Part shown: one piece after another, positions 1 to 11,819 of the stretch
Numbering within the stretch: the stretch's first letter is position 1
Layout of the letters: each line of letters opens with the position of its first letter
Position numbers and translations under genes: made by a program
Notes under the pieces: generated by a model
Told to the model about the DNA's origin: nothing
Database searches by the model: none
The model's input: only the letters and a program-made list of their open reading frames with translations
Origin: Welwitschia mirabilis
Taxonomy: Eukaryota > Gnetophyta > Gnetopsida > Welwitschiales
NCBI GenBank assembly: GCA_051453625.1
Contig: JBOZIK010000001.1
Coordinates: 254,213,739-254,259,799 of the forward strand
Length of the DNA stretch: 46,061 bases
Direction: 5' to 3'

Positions 1-767
1 AGACATTATAAAACAATGAACATATTTTAGCCTTGTTGCTAGGGTAAATGGCATGATAGCTGCATAAAAAGAGCATAAGCTTTTCTTTCTTATAAGTCTT
101 TAGTTAGATATTATTTTTCTAGTGGTGGGTGTTGGTCCTTCCTAATGATATTAAAAATAATTTATTTTCCCTTTATTTTATGTGTTTTTTAATTTTTGCT
201 TCTTGTAATTGATATTGGTTTTTTCAATGATAACCAAACTAGCCTTATTTTGAGTTTTTCTTTAGTCTTATTTTCTCTAACTTGATTTGGTTTCAAGAAT
301 AATAATGTGTTTTTAGGATTGCAATCAAGAAGTGTAAAATTAAAAATTAACTTGTTTTGCGTGATCTTTATTCCTTGTGCTTTTAATTCTAGTTTTCTAT
401 GTAAGCTCACTATTAAAAAACACTAAAAATCTTAAAATTTTTAATCAACTTTCATTAAGCATAAATTCATGTATAGTTCCCTTTTTATTTTTATTTTGTT
501 TTTCACATGATCATGTGATATTGCTTGATCTATGAGACATTTGTGAAGTGTTATGCTTTTTCTACAATGTTAAGTCTCATCCTTAACAGGCTACCACCTT
601 TCCTGATTGGCACCATTAGCATTTCTGTCAAATGCCTGTCAAAAAATTTGTAGAAGTTCTTTTCTCATCTTTATAAAACTATTTTGATATCAAGCCCCTC
701 TAAAAACTTAAAAAAGTAAAAAATGTAATCCTTTTAGTTAATTTCATTATTTTTTTCCTAAATATTT
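1..767. other. AT-rich stretch, nothing recognisable
   Basis: No reading frame here keeps a family-like pattern, and I see no LTR ends, primer sites or clear repeats. Short open frames such as the minus-strand one at 189-410 are typical of chance in AT-rich DNA. Confidence 0.5.
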
Positions 768-1808
768 AACATGAGTTAGGCACATAATCCATTTAAAACA
801 TCTTCTAAACTTAAATTTAGCTATGGAAACTATGATAATCCCTACAACATATGAAATTATGCTTAATCTAAAATTGTAGATGATTACATTCAACTTAAGA
901 AAACCTTAGGAGAATTTATTCAATACAGCTATCATAATCCTTATCATTTACCTAGATCTCCACATTTATTTAATCAACACTGCCTACATACTAATCCAAC
1001 TCTTTATCTTGAAACACCTTATTTTCAATAAGGGTTTGGCCCCACACTTTTCATCACCCCTCTTAAACCTTACCATCCATTTTTGTTTATTCAACAATAA
1101 GTGTCATTCATTCTATTTGAGAAGAAATTAAAACCTTTCATGGATGATCAAAATCAATTAACCAAAACCATGAAAGAATTTTTGAATAATACTCCTCTTC
1201 CCTAAATAATGGAAACCCTTCAACATATAGGCCAGACTAATGCTAAAATCATGGAAACCCTCAACTCACAATAAGAATATCTTCCTGCAATCCATGAAAA
1301 TTTTAAAACCAATGACACTAAAGCCATATCTAGAAATGAAAAAGAAATGAATAAGGAAATTCATGAGGAATTTGAGTTTAAAAATTCATTAGCCAATGAT
1401 TAAAAATGTGTAAGAAATTTTTACTTTAAAGTAAGGTTAAACACATTAGATAATGAATTAAAAGTTGAACAACCATATGAGAAAGGATATATCTTAGAAA
1501 GTTGCACAGAAAAAGATGAACCATTAAATAATGTTAACAAAAAAAACATTGAATTACAACCTTTATTACTTAATAAGTCACATAAGAAAGAATCCACTAA
1601 GGATCTTAAGAAGGAAGAGAACATTAGTAAAAATCCCATATTTAATCCATTCCATAAAAATTCCTCTCAACCACTTCATGATTCAATCATTTTATATTTC
1701 CCTTTATTTACTAAGTAAGACTCAAATCTTAATAAAGAAAATAATACTTTTATAAAATTGGAATCAACTTTTAAAAGCCTTAATTCTTTCAATGAAAACT
1801 TATCTTAT
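768..1808 (+). pseudogene. Decayed gag-like ORF, family not settled
   Basis: One frame can be followed for about 340 codons with only about ten stops, nearly all TAA, after which similarity fades. The frame runs through 780-821, a Tyr/Asn/Pro/His-rich part (about 870-1110) with segments such as YSYHNPYHLPRSPHL, and then MDDQNQLTKTMKEFL at 1140. From 1300 to 1800 it is Lys/Glu/Asn-rich and probably helical. A Pro/aromatic-rich region followed by a charged helical region is the layout of the C-terminal half of some plant gypsy gag proteins (Athila-like), but I see no zinc knuckle, so the family is inference. Several stops could come from CAA by C-to-T change. It lies upstream of an LTR-like segment (3611-4600) and could belong to the same element. 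Confidence 0.4.
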
Positions 1809-3610
1809 TAATAATTTGCAATTCATTTTATTCTTTCTCCAAAAATAAGATCTTGTAAGATTTGTTGATTAAACATAAACAAGATAAGGAATGGACTACT
1901 GCTAGTCTCAAATGCATAAATATTTATACTTATGCTAATGTTATTTTGGATTTCATAAACTCTTTCATAGGAATTTACATGAATTCTCTCCTAGTTCAAA
2001 ATGCTTTGCAAAGTTTTGAATCATCTAATAGTCCTTCCCATACTCTTGAGCCTTCATGCATATATTACCTTATTTTAGGTTAGAGTTTTCTTTTAGAAAA
2101 TATTGTTCTTTTAGGATAGATTTTATTTAGAAAAAAAATAAAAGACATAAAAACATGTGTACTTTATGGACTCTCTTACCTAAATCTCACAAGAGTTTTC
2201 CTTTGTACAATCAGATCTTAAACCCTTTCACTTAGAAATTCCCATATTTCATTCCCTTAAACTTCTCCATTTACTCCTCCCATCTTCTAATAACCCTATC
2301 AAACCAATAAACCACTTCTCATGACCATTCATCTATGAGTTCTTGAGATTAATAGTTCTAGGTTAATGACTCTTAATTAAAAATTAATAATAACTAATCT
2401 TATTATTACCTGAGTAAATATTAAGATCAAGTTTTCTTATGGATTTTATTTTGAGTTTGTTGATTAATATCATGTTTACTTACAGTCTCTGCTTTTGGTA
2501 AAACTTGGTTAAAATGATGGGATTTGCTCTCATAAATATTTTATAAGTCTAAAGTCTTTGATAGGGATAATATTTATCTTAAATAGTCTAATTAGTTAAT
2601 GACCCCTCTAATGTGCATAAAAATAAATATAAGAAGATGAACAAAATAAAATAATATATCTCTTCTCTAAATATACATCACTTTAATTACTTCATTAATT
2701 TTAGTTAATTGCATTAGGGCTATGAATGCCTACTAGAATTGTAACTCTAGAGATCTAACTATAACATGTTTAACTACATCAAGGCTATAAATGCTCATTG
2801 GTAATGTATTACTGATTTCTACATAAAACAACATGCTTAACTCTATTGGCAGGAAATGTTGTACAACTAGATGCTCAATGTGATTCAAGGGCTTAAAATT
2901 AAGGACATATGCAAAGGTAAAAAAGGAAAATAAAGGAATAAAAAAATGGAAATAATAGGTATTCTATATTTTGTTGTCTTTTAAACTTTAAATTTAGGAT
3001 TTGCTATGATTTCTTTAACTCATATAAGTTACTTAGTCGAGACTTACTTAGTTGAAATGGAGGTCTATTAAAAAATACAAAAACTTAATAAAGGCCATTA
3101 ACTTAGATAGGTTTTCTCATTTATTCATTAGTTTATGATTAAGTCCATTATTACATTTTCATTATCCATTTCCATCATCCATTTCACCTCATTCCTACCT
3201 CATAAAAATAAACTTTTTAGGGTTTAACTTTTTACTTAGAATTTTTTAAAAAGAAATAAAATTGTTATTTAATAGTTTTTTTTCCCTTTTCAGAAGATTT
3301 TTTTCATTATTCTACATGGTTTCTAATAAAAGAACTTATCATGATCTTTCTAATGCTATATTCTTAAAATGATTTTAATGCTTTTCATCATATAACTTTG
3401 AGAATAAAATTTCAGCTTTAGTTCAGGGGTATGACAACTGTTTTTCACCAAATTTTTCATTTTGATACCTTAATTGCTTAAAATTGTTATAAAATTTTCA
3501 AAGTTATATCATTTTCACATTTAAGCTCTTCAACATCAGTATTTTTTCCATGTTTAAACATGTTGTTATTAACTTTTTACTAAGGCACTAGCAAAAGTTT
3601 AGTTAGAGGG
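1809..3610. other. Relic DNA without recognisable gene
   Basis: Highly AT-rich, with stops in all frames. Apart from the two-copy repeat near 2707-2836 I see no domains, LTR ends or RNA genes. It separates the gag-like frame from the LTR-like segment and may be decayed internal sequence of the same element. Confidence 0.4.
2707..2836 (+). repeat. Two-copy degenerate tandem repeat, period 65 bp
   Basis: AATTGCATTAGGGCTATGAA at 2707 recurs as AACTACATCAAGGCTATAAA at 2772. Both copies continue with a similar spacing to an ACATG near the unit end. Most differences are C/T or G/A. Confidence 0.45.
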
Positions 3611-4600
3611 TGTGTTAACATATAAAAATTAACATTATGATCAAGTTAAATAACTAATTTATCTTAATAGAAGACATTAATACAATTTATTTTATCACAA
3701 AAACATGTATTCTATTGATTTTAATATTAATTATGAATGTATCACATTCCCATGATATTTTTAGGGTAGTTATCACATTTTGAAGAACTGTACTAAAGAT
3801 GAAAATAATTCAAGCTAAAATGTCAACACTTCTAGCCAAGACTACTGGCATCATTAATATATGTGGGTAGATTACTTTCATTTTCATCTTCTTAAAACTT
3901 TATAAATAATTTAGTCAAATGGAGTGGTGAGCTTGATCGGATTTTATCTTAAAAATATCCTTCATTCTCGATGATAAGTTTAGTGATGATAGGGATTCAT
4001 AGTGATGATATTTAGTATCCCCAAGTAGGATGATGGTAAAGATACACGGTAATGACAATAATTACTAGTAGTTTTAGCATCCATAAGTGGCATCATGATA
4101 GGAATCTCTACCAAACACAAGAAATGATAATATTCCACTTAATGCTATTATTATGTAACTATCCATCTAATGCTATAATCTAAGGACTTGTAACCATTCC
4201 CAACTCTCATGCTCATCTATAAAAGGGCATTAAGTCTTTCATTGTATTCATCCTTTATTTGAATAAAGCATGGAACCTTTAGAGTGTCAAGGTGTGATGG
4301 CCTTTTTATTACTTCCCTGTGGAGTAAGCTTATTATAAGGAGCTTCATGAGTTCTTCTTATACCTTTATATTTAATCTAATGTGCATTATTTATAATTTA
4401 ATAATTCAAAGATATTTCTTTTGATTGTTAGTTTCAATTAATATTTTACTAGGAATGCTTAAGTAGTAATGCACTATTAAGTTTTACTTTGGTTAAATGT
4501 GTGAATTAATTTAGTTAATTACCTTATAGTCTTAGTGGTTTTATAGATTTTGTGCATCGTGAGTTTACACTATATGTTCTTATGATAAGGCTATAAGGGA
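3611..4600 (+). mobile_element. LTR-like segment (possible solo or 3' LTR)
   Basis: A purine-rich stretch (AGTTAGAGGGTG) is followed at about 3613 by TGTTAACATATAAAA, a plausible LTR start after a polypurine tract. Inside lie a strong TATA box (4218-4227) and an AATAAA signal (4262-4267) 40 bp downstream, the arrangement of a plant LTR U3/R region. I could not fix the 3' end or a target duplication, so the limits are approximate. The gag-like frame at 768-1808 may be its internal region. Confidence 0.35.
4218..4267 (+). promoter_or_regulatory. TATA box plus poly(A) signal of LTR-like promoter
   Basis: TATAAAAGGG at 4218-4227 is followed by TTGTATTCATC, a likely start-site region, and AATAAA at 4262-4267. 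TATA followed within 50 bp by a polyadenylation signal fits the U3/R border of an LTR. A closely similar TATA/start module lies on the minus strand near 43349. Confidence 0.5.
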
Positions 4601-6701
4601 TCAATAACAATTGAATTCATCAACACTCAAATGATGCATGAGATTAGATCATCATCACCTGAGCTTGTACATTTGATGGTCTGACTTTTATTTCAAGATA
4701 GTATTACATGTGATCAAGTAAGGATTGGTACGAGGAAAAATTCGGTGATTTGAAGCTTGCTCACTTTCCAATTTTTCTATGAAGTTTTACAATACCATTT
4801 TAGTCTTTATTCTTTATATTTTTCTTTTCTTTTCTTTTTAATTTGTAGATTTATAAGTTAGCAAGGTTATGCAATTTGTATGTAGTCAATTCCAATTATT
4901 CCTATGAAATAATAATAACTAAGTTTTTGACTTATTTTAAATCCAAATATTATAACATAACAAACAATAATTTTTGCACATGATATTTCTTACTTAAAAT
5001 TGTCTTTTTCAATAATTGTTAATCCTCACATTGGATCTTTTGTTGTTTTCTTTCTACTTTTTTGAATACCTACAATTTTCATTCTTCTAATTGATAATAA
5101 CTTAAAATAACACTAGTGTTTATTAAAGCTATGATATCATTAGGATGTAAAATTAGTACAATCTAGAACAATTATTCCTTTACACAATATGGAAAAAAGG
5201 TAGAGGAGTAAATTTATAAGAAATTATAGTAAAACTTTAAGAACATCTATATTGCAACATGTTAATAACCACAAGATTATAGTGACACTTACAAGTAAGC
5301 CAAGATCTTATACAAAGAAACTTCTCCTTAAGTTTTCCATAAATATATCCTTTAAAGCTTCTAAACCTAATATCTCTTACTTCTCCATTCTCAACTTCAA
5401 CTTATAAAGCATACTCTTCATGTCAACACTTATTCTTATTTATACGGGTTTAAGAGAAAATCTTGATCATTAATGTATCCTTTGATGTTAGCCCTTCACA
5501 TGGTCTACCATAAAGATATTTTAAATATATCATATTTATTACAACTAAATTCACTCTTAACTTAACATATTCATTAATCTAGATTCTCTATAAACATGCC
5601 AAATTAAATATCTACTCATTTCCAACATGGCCATTACACATGGTTATTTTTATTTTCTACATGCTACTCCTAATTAATGTAAATAATTTTAATTTTATTT
5701 AATAAGTATGTTATTACATTATTAGTTATATCATTATCTATGGTAATCTTCCAGACCTTAGAGTGCAATCTTATTTAAAATATTTGCTTTTTTTGTAGTG
5801 GCTATTCTTCTGGTAAAGCATCTTGCATTAACATTTTTTAAATAAAATGATTATTATTAATTTCTCTTCTTGATTCTTCTGTATCCTTATTTTTACCTTT
5901 TTCACTACTTTATCTCTTCTCAAACACTATAAAAACTCTTTTTAATATGTATTCTTAAGTGAAAGATAGCAGGATTTTTATTTAATTTTCTTATGGAGAA
6001 ATAAAAAGGAGGACTATTATTTCTTCCACCTTTAGCATAAGATCTATTCACTTTATTCTTTTTCTCCTCATTTTGCTTGTTATGTGAATTATTTGATCTT
6101 GTTCCATTCCTTTATCTATTTATTTAATTCTAAGTACTTTAGTTTTTTTCCTTACCTTTATTAATATTTTCATTTATGATGCATTGTAATTTTTCCTCTG
6201 CTCAAAAAGCAAGATAATATGCCTACATCTTGGTAGTTAGAAAAACTATTGAAGATTTATATTTTATAGTAAATTTAAGATGGTTAATGTATTTTTCTAG
6301 GTTTATAATACCTTCATTAAAGCATCCTACTTGAATTAATAACTATGAAACTATAAGATATTTCATCAAAGACTCATTTCCTTAGCAATATTGTGCATTT
6401 TTTTGATAATTTCTACTTCTTATAATCATTGCATGATCTTGTTCTTTAGAGTCCTTACATAAATAACCCACTAAGTGGACTTAATTCATGCTCTTATGTC
6501 CTCCTTTTATAGTTCTTCTGTTAACTTACTACTAAGTCATGTAGCGTGGAAGAGGGTATTCTTCCATTTTCCATTATGGCTCATTCAACTCAAAGAGGAG
6601 CAGTAAATGATTTCCCTAAAAAAAAAATTATAAATCTAAAAGTTTGATATGTAAGAAACTAACTATTAATAAGAAAATAAAATAATAAAGAAAATATTAC
6701 A
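4601..6701. other. Relic DNA; possible antisense gag remnant near 5850-6480
   Basis: No intact gene. Read on the minus strand, about 6480 to 5850 gives short open stretches rich in Lys/Asn/Arg, for example NGTRSNNSHNKQNEEKKNK, preceded by aliphatic and aromatic residues. This resembles the basic linker after a retroelement gag capsid domain, but frames change repeatedly and no zinc knuckle is visible. The rest has nothing I can assign. Confidence 0.25.
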
Positions 6702-7406
6702 NNNNNNNNNNNNNNNNNNNNNNNNNNNNNNNNNNNNNNNNNNNNNNNNNNNNNNNNNNNNNNNNNNNNNNNNNNNNNNNNNNNNNNNNNNNNNNNNNNN
6801 NNNNNNNNNNNNNNNNNNNNNNNNNNNNNNNNNNNNNNNNNNNNNNNNNNNNNNNNNNNNNNNNNNNNNNNNNNNNNNNNNNNNNNNNNNNNNNNNNNNN
6901 NNNNNNNNNNNNNNNNNNNNNNNNNNNNNNNNNNNNNNNNNNNNNNNNNNNNNNNNNNNNNNNNNNNNNNNNNNNNNNNNNNNNNNNNNNNNNNNNNNNN
7001 NNNNNNNNNNNNNNNNNNNNNNNNNNNNNNNNNNNNNNNNNNNNNNNNNNNNNNNNNNNNNNNNNNNNNNNNNNNNNNNNNNNNNNNNNNNNNNNNNNNN
7101 NNNNNNNNNNNNNNNNNNNNNNNNNNNNNNNNNNNNNNNNNNNNNNNNNNNNNNNNNNNNNNNNNNNNNNNNNNNNNNNNNNNNNNNNNNNNNNNNNNNN
7201 NNNNNNNNNNNNNNNNNNNNNNNNNNNNNNNNNNNNNNNNNNNNNNNNNNNNNNNNNNNNNNNNNNNNNNNNNNNNNNNNNNNNNNNNNNNNNNNNNNNN
7301 NNNNNNNNNNNNNNNNNNNNNNNNNNNNNNNNNNNNNNNNNNNNNNNNNNNNNNNNNNNNNNNNNNNNNNNNNNNNNNNNNNNNNNNNNNNNNNNNNNNN
7401 NNNNNN
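6702..7406. other. Assembly gap (705 N)
   Basis: Run of N of non-round length, so it may be an estimated gap. Unlike two other gaps here, its flanks do not repeat each other. Any open frame across it is meaningless. Confidence 0.98.
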
Positions 7407-7896
7407 ACAAGATTCACATGGTTCCCCAACCTAGGTGGTGTACACTTAGAGGTTTTGATCCTATACACCTCCAGATATTATTGCTTAACTTAAAATGCAT
7501 GGTTTGATTGAAAATAAGTGAAGCAAAGTGGAGTAGATCAAAATAGCAAAGCTATGATTTCAAGGTACGTGACGATAGTTCAAGGTGAATTTCTTGTCAA
7601 AATCTAGTGCATCTTCCATGTGCTAGTATGTTCTCTTTTTTGCAGTCACTCATGAAAGTCTTTTCCTTCGAGATATTATAAGAGGTAGTTTCAAGTTTTT
7701 AGTGTAATGCATCTTTAATGCACTCTCTATTTAACTTCTTAGTAATGCTATATGCTATGAAAATCCAAAAGGATGTAGCAATATATGCTTAGGCCTCATA
7801 CCAATTTTTATACTGCTAATGGAAGGTTTTTCAATTGATGACAAACCCTAAAAACCCTAAAGGTTAGGATCAAGTGAATCTAAGGTATCCAAGGTA
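7407..7896. other. Unassigned stretch between gap and LINE
   Basis: The first bases (GATTCACATGGTTCCCCAAC) resemble the conserved U5-type stretch seen at 32763-32790 and 38905-38935 in the Copia LTRs, so this may be an LTR stub. The part next to 7860 could be the 5' untranslated part of the LINE. No gene seen. Confidence 0.3.
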
Positions 7897-8402
7897 GTGA
7901 AAACATTTTTTATCTCTCTAATGGTAGTAAAATCTTCTAATACTAAATCTTATGCAACATCAATGGAGGAAACTAAGTTTCAAAGGTTCCCTAACTTGGA
8001 TTTTGGCTTCAATCTTAAAGGAGATATCGTCCAAGCAAAGATGTCTATTAATTATTCTAAGATTTATAGGCTCACTTTAAAAATAGTCTCATTGATAAGT
8101 TTCAATCCTTAAGAGGGCTCATATTCATCAAAAAAGTGCATTTATGGTGCAATCAAATTTTCTGCAACTTGTAAGGTAATTCCTCTTAGAGATGGATTAT
8201 TACATTTTATTTTTGATATAGAAGAAGAAATGAATAAGGTTCTAATAGGAGGGCCATATGTTTTTGATTGTAGAGGTTTATCCATAACTAAATGGTCTCC
8301 CTTCATCCTTGATAAGCCATCTATTTTTGAAAATATTTTAGTTTGGATCCACATCTTAAACCCTCACCCAAAAACATGGCATCCTAATTTTTTCAAGCAA
8401 TT

Positions 8403-8428
8403 TGAAGATATGTTGGGGGAGTTTTTCA
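8403..8428 (+). repeat. Left copy of 26-bp direct duplicate flanking gap
   Basis: These 26 bases directly before the gap are identical to 8988-9013 directly after it, suggesting one sequence seen from two contigs. Confidence 0.95.
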
Positions 8429-8987
8429 NNNNNNNNNNNNNNNNNNNNNNNNNNNNNNNNNNNNNNNNNNNNNNNNNNNNNNNNNNNNNNNNNNNNNNNN
8501 NNNNNNNNNNNNNNNNNNNNNNNNNNNNNNNNNNNNNNNNNNNNNNNNNNNNNNNNNNNNNNNNNNNNNNNNNNNNNNNNNNNNNNNNNNNNNNNNNNNN
8601 NNNNNNNNNNNNNNNNNNNNNNNNNNNNNNNNNNNNNNNNNNNNNNNNNNNNNNNNNNNNNNNNNNNNNNNNNNNNNNNNNNNNNNNNNNNNNNNNNNNN
8701 NNNNNNNNNNNNNNNNNNNNNNNNNNNNNNNNNNNNNNNNNNNNNNNNNNNNNNNNNNNNNNNNNNNNNNNNNNNNNNNNNNNNNNNNNNNNNNNNNNNN
8801 NNNNNNNNNNNNNNNNNNNNNNNNNNNNNNNNNNNNNNNNNNNNNNNNNNNNNNNNNNNNNNNNNNNNNNNNNNNNNNNNNNNNNNNNNNNNNNNNNNNN
8901 NNNNNNNNNNNNNNNNNNNNNNNNNNNNNNNNNNNNNNNNNNNNNNNNNNNNNNNNNNNNNNNNNNNNNNNNNNNNNNNNNNNNNNN
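8429..8987. other. Assembly gap (559 N), probably false
   Basis: The gap is flanked by identical 26-mers, and collapsing them restores a single continuous LINE ORF1 frame. The 559 N are therefore probably an overestimated scaffold gap over two overlapping contigs. Confidence 0.85.
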
Positions 8988-9013
8988 TGAAGATATGTTG
9001 GGGGAGTTTTTCA
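8988..9013 (+). repeat. Right copy of 26-bp direct duplicate flanking gap
   Basis: Identical to 8403-8428. After it the LINE ORF1 frame continues with LDRTLRFNGKKDDN. Confidence 0.95.
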
Positions 9014-9594
9014 AACTTGATAGAACTCTAAGATTTAATGGGAAAAAAGATGATAACTAGAATATGTGTTTATATGAAACCAGATAGTTTTAATGCCAAA
9101 AAAAAATAAAATACTAGATATGATGTGGGATGAATCGATTTTAAATCTCAAAATTAAAAATATTTCGTATCAATGCTCAAAATGTAGAAAAAATAAGCAT
9201 ACAATGAAAAAATATAAGAAAAATAAGTAGGTAAAAAATAATGATTAGCAAGAAGTTAGGAAAAAAGATAGAAAAAGAAATAAGCTTCAATCTGAAACAA
9301 TGATCCAATCATGTAGGCAAATAAATATAACATTCTATTAGAGGAGGAATTAGAATAGATGATGGAAAAAAATATAGGAAATGAACATGAGAAAGTTAAA
9401 CAAGATTATATAGAGCACATCCACAATGTGTTAGATATAGTATTATAATAATAGTGTAAGCAACAGATACTAATTCAAATGTAATAGGATCAAAAAGAGA
9501 GCAAAAACAATGTAGATGAGAATGTTCTAGATGTGTGTGCATAGAATATGAAGAAGGGCATATGAGATGATAGGAAATCTTAATTTTCTTTTTA

Positions 9595-10330
9595 ATAATT
9601 ATTTCTTATAATTATAGAGGCCTTGGAAATTGCTAGAAAATCTCTTACCTTAAGAGTCTTTTGAAGGACTTACTAGTGTCTATCTGTCTTCTTCAAGAAA
9701 GAAAGCTTAACTCTCTAAAAATTACCCTTTTTTATATAAAGTTTCCTTTGGTCCTATATTTTAATTTTGAGTATGGAAACAAAAGGAGGGTTGAAGATCC
9801 TTTGGAAGCATGGTAGCATTTCTACTATTAGTAAGAGAAACAACCACCTCACTATTAATTGGATTTTTAATGATAAAAAGAAAAGAATCACCAATTCCTA
9901 TGGGCCTTAGGAAGCAGATTAAAAACCTCAATACTTACATCATATTATGTTATACTCTTCAAATAACATCATAGATAACTTTAATTAGATCTTTATCCAT
10001 CAAGAGAAGCTTGATAATATTTCTAATCCTTTTTTATTGATCTTTTTACTAAGTGTGTTAATAACTATAGTTACAAATATCTTTCTTTACATGATGCTTC
10101 TTATAATTATAATAATCTTAAAGAAGAAGCAAATATTTTTATGTCTAAGATTGATAGCTGTTTAGTGATATACTTAAATGAACATTTCTTCCTAAAAGAA
10201 AAAGCTAGATTTTTTTTTCCAGTCATAGGCCTATAAATCTAATGATGGATTCCCTCAAAGGAAATATCTCTTTTAATTCAAGAACTTCTAGTTAAAAGAT
10301 CCAAACTTCATTGAATTTACTAAGCATAAT
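9595..10330 (+). pseudogene. LINE endonuclease (AP-like) remnant
   Basis: The endonuclease nicks target DNA to start reverse transcription. The frame from 9601 reads YNYRGLGNC, a stop, then KISYLKSLLKDLL and LLQERKL. This holds the Asn of the N-terminal NxRGLG-type motif and the Glu of the LQE-type motif of APE-like endonucleases. Near 9885 a frame reads ITNSYGP followed by a stop, matching the Y-P motif further along the fold. Later catalytic His and Asp motifs are not recognisable because of frame breaks. It follows ORF1 directly and leads into the RT. Confidence 0.75.
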
Positions 10331-10839
10331 TAGGATACTTTGGTACAAATACATCTACTTATAGATTGTTTCAAAAGCTTAAAACTTTAAGGCATAAGTT
10401 AATTATTTAGTAGAAGAAGTTGAATGATTCTTTAGAAATGTTAAGAATCAATTTTTAGAAGAGCTCATCATTATCCAAAATAAGAATGAAGATACTAATG
10501 CAAATATAGGTTACAAAAAGTATCTTATCTTTCAAATTCATGAAATATATTCCAAATAAAAAACCTACTATAAATAAAGAACTAGAATCTAGTGGCTTAA
10601 ATAAGGGGATGATAACATAAAGTTTCTTCTAAATGGCAAATAGAAATAAACAAAAGAATAGTATATAGTGGAGTACATCTACAATGCACTACAAGACCAA
10701 TGCCCAGATTACTAATTATTTTCTTAATTATTTCTAGAACTTATTTATAGACAAATTAATGGTTCTAAGTAGTGTTCCACTTGATCCTCCTAACATTAAA
10801 AATTAGTAATGCTACTTGAATCAAAAAGTAACAAAAGAT

Positions 10840-11720
10840 AAAATTAGAAACACCATTAGCTCAATGAAAAATAATAAGGTGCTAAGCCCTAATGGATTCA
10901 ATTTAGAGTTCTATCAAGTCTTATGAGATGTTATCAAAGTTGATGTCTATGATGTAGTCTAAGAAACTTTTAGAAAAGTTACCTTCTACAAACCTATTAA
11001 TGATACTCTTATCACCCTTATTCCCAAAATAGAAAATGCAAAAAGTCCTCATCAATATAGATTAATTAGTCTTTGTAATTTTTTCTATAAGATTTGCATC
11101 AAGATAATTATAGATAGACTTAAAGTGTTCCTTCCAGATATGGTCCTTTCTTCTTAGCCCAGTTTTGTTTTAGGTAGATTCATCTATGATAACATCATCC
11201 TTAATAATGAAATTCTCCATTTGTATTAAAAAAAAAATAAAATTTAAATGTTTCTCAAGCTCAATATAGCTAAATCATTTAACATAGTCCAATGGGAAAT
11301 AGTAGACTATGTGTTATAGGATCACAGCATATCTGCATCTCTCAAACATATCATTTACTTTTTCATTTTAACACTAACCTTTTTTTTTATGATGAATGCA
11401 GAGAGACACAGTTATTTTCAAGGTAGCAATAGCCTTTATCAAGGTAATCCCTTTCTCCTATCATCTTTGTTTTTTTAATGGACTTCTTAGCTAGGCTTTT
11501 CCTTTAGAATTAGACAACAGCTACTGAATTAGCTTCTTCTCATTCATTCTCTAGTTTGTAGATTATACTCTTTTAGGTTTGGACTCTAATCTTCTCGTGG
11601 TCAAGAAATCTCATAGCCTCTTGAATAATTCCCATAACATCTCAGATTTTACAATCAATTGGCATAAATCTAAGCTCTTTCTTATCAACACTCCTTAGAA
11701 AAGAAAGAAATATATCGTGA
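10840..11720 (+). pseudogene. LINE reverse transcriptase remnant, FVDY in place of FADD
   Basis: The plus-strand frame from about 10855 reads ISSMKNNKVLSPNGF and LEFYQVL, then ITLIPKIENA and YRLISLCNFFYKICIKI, then SFVLGRFIYDNIILN. These are RT fingers and palm motifs in the usual order. The active-site motif at 11555-11566 reads FVDY followed by TLL; the second catalytic Asp is Tyr. Downstream KKSHSLLNNS and INWHKSKLFLIN match the region after the active site. Stops such as TCT-TCT-TAG near 11155 fit CAG to TAG. The RT is inactive. Confidence 0.88.
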
Positions 11721-11819
11721 AAATCTTTCAATATTCGCAAGTAGCCTTCCCTGATGCTTATCTTAGTCTTTTTTTTTAATTTTGATTATATTACTAATAA
11801 CATTTAGCTTCTTTTAGTA

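Larger units (their letters stand above)
7897..9260 (+). pseudogene. LINE ORF1 remnant, DUF4283-like domain and zinc knuckle
   Basis: ORF1 products of plant L1 elements bind the element RNA. One frame runs from 7897 with a single stop (TAA 8110-8112) to the gap at 8429. It shows the DUF4283-type pattern: EEEMNKVLIGGPYVF, then LSITKWSPFI, then ILVWIHI near 8338. The same frame resumes after the gap and stops at 9058. Further on, 9174-9215 reads CSKCRKNKHTMKKY, a CX2CX4HX4C knuckle whose last Cys is Tyr (TAT for TGT) and whose usual Gly after the second Cys is Arg. Both are single G-to-A changes. The upstream start is uncertain: 7897 is a GTG and the true Met may lie earlier. Confidence 0.8.

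Noticed and set aside
6659-7468. Long minus-strand open frames across 6659-7468
   Set aside because: They consist almost entirely of N and carry no information.
8230-9060. A 276-residue ORF spanning the gap
   Set aside because: The gap part is N; only its two ends are real and they are LINE ORF1. The apparent length is an artefact of the probably false gap.
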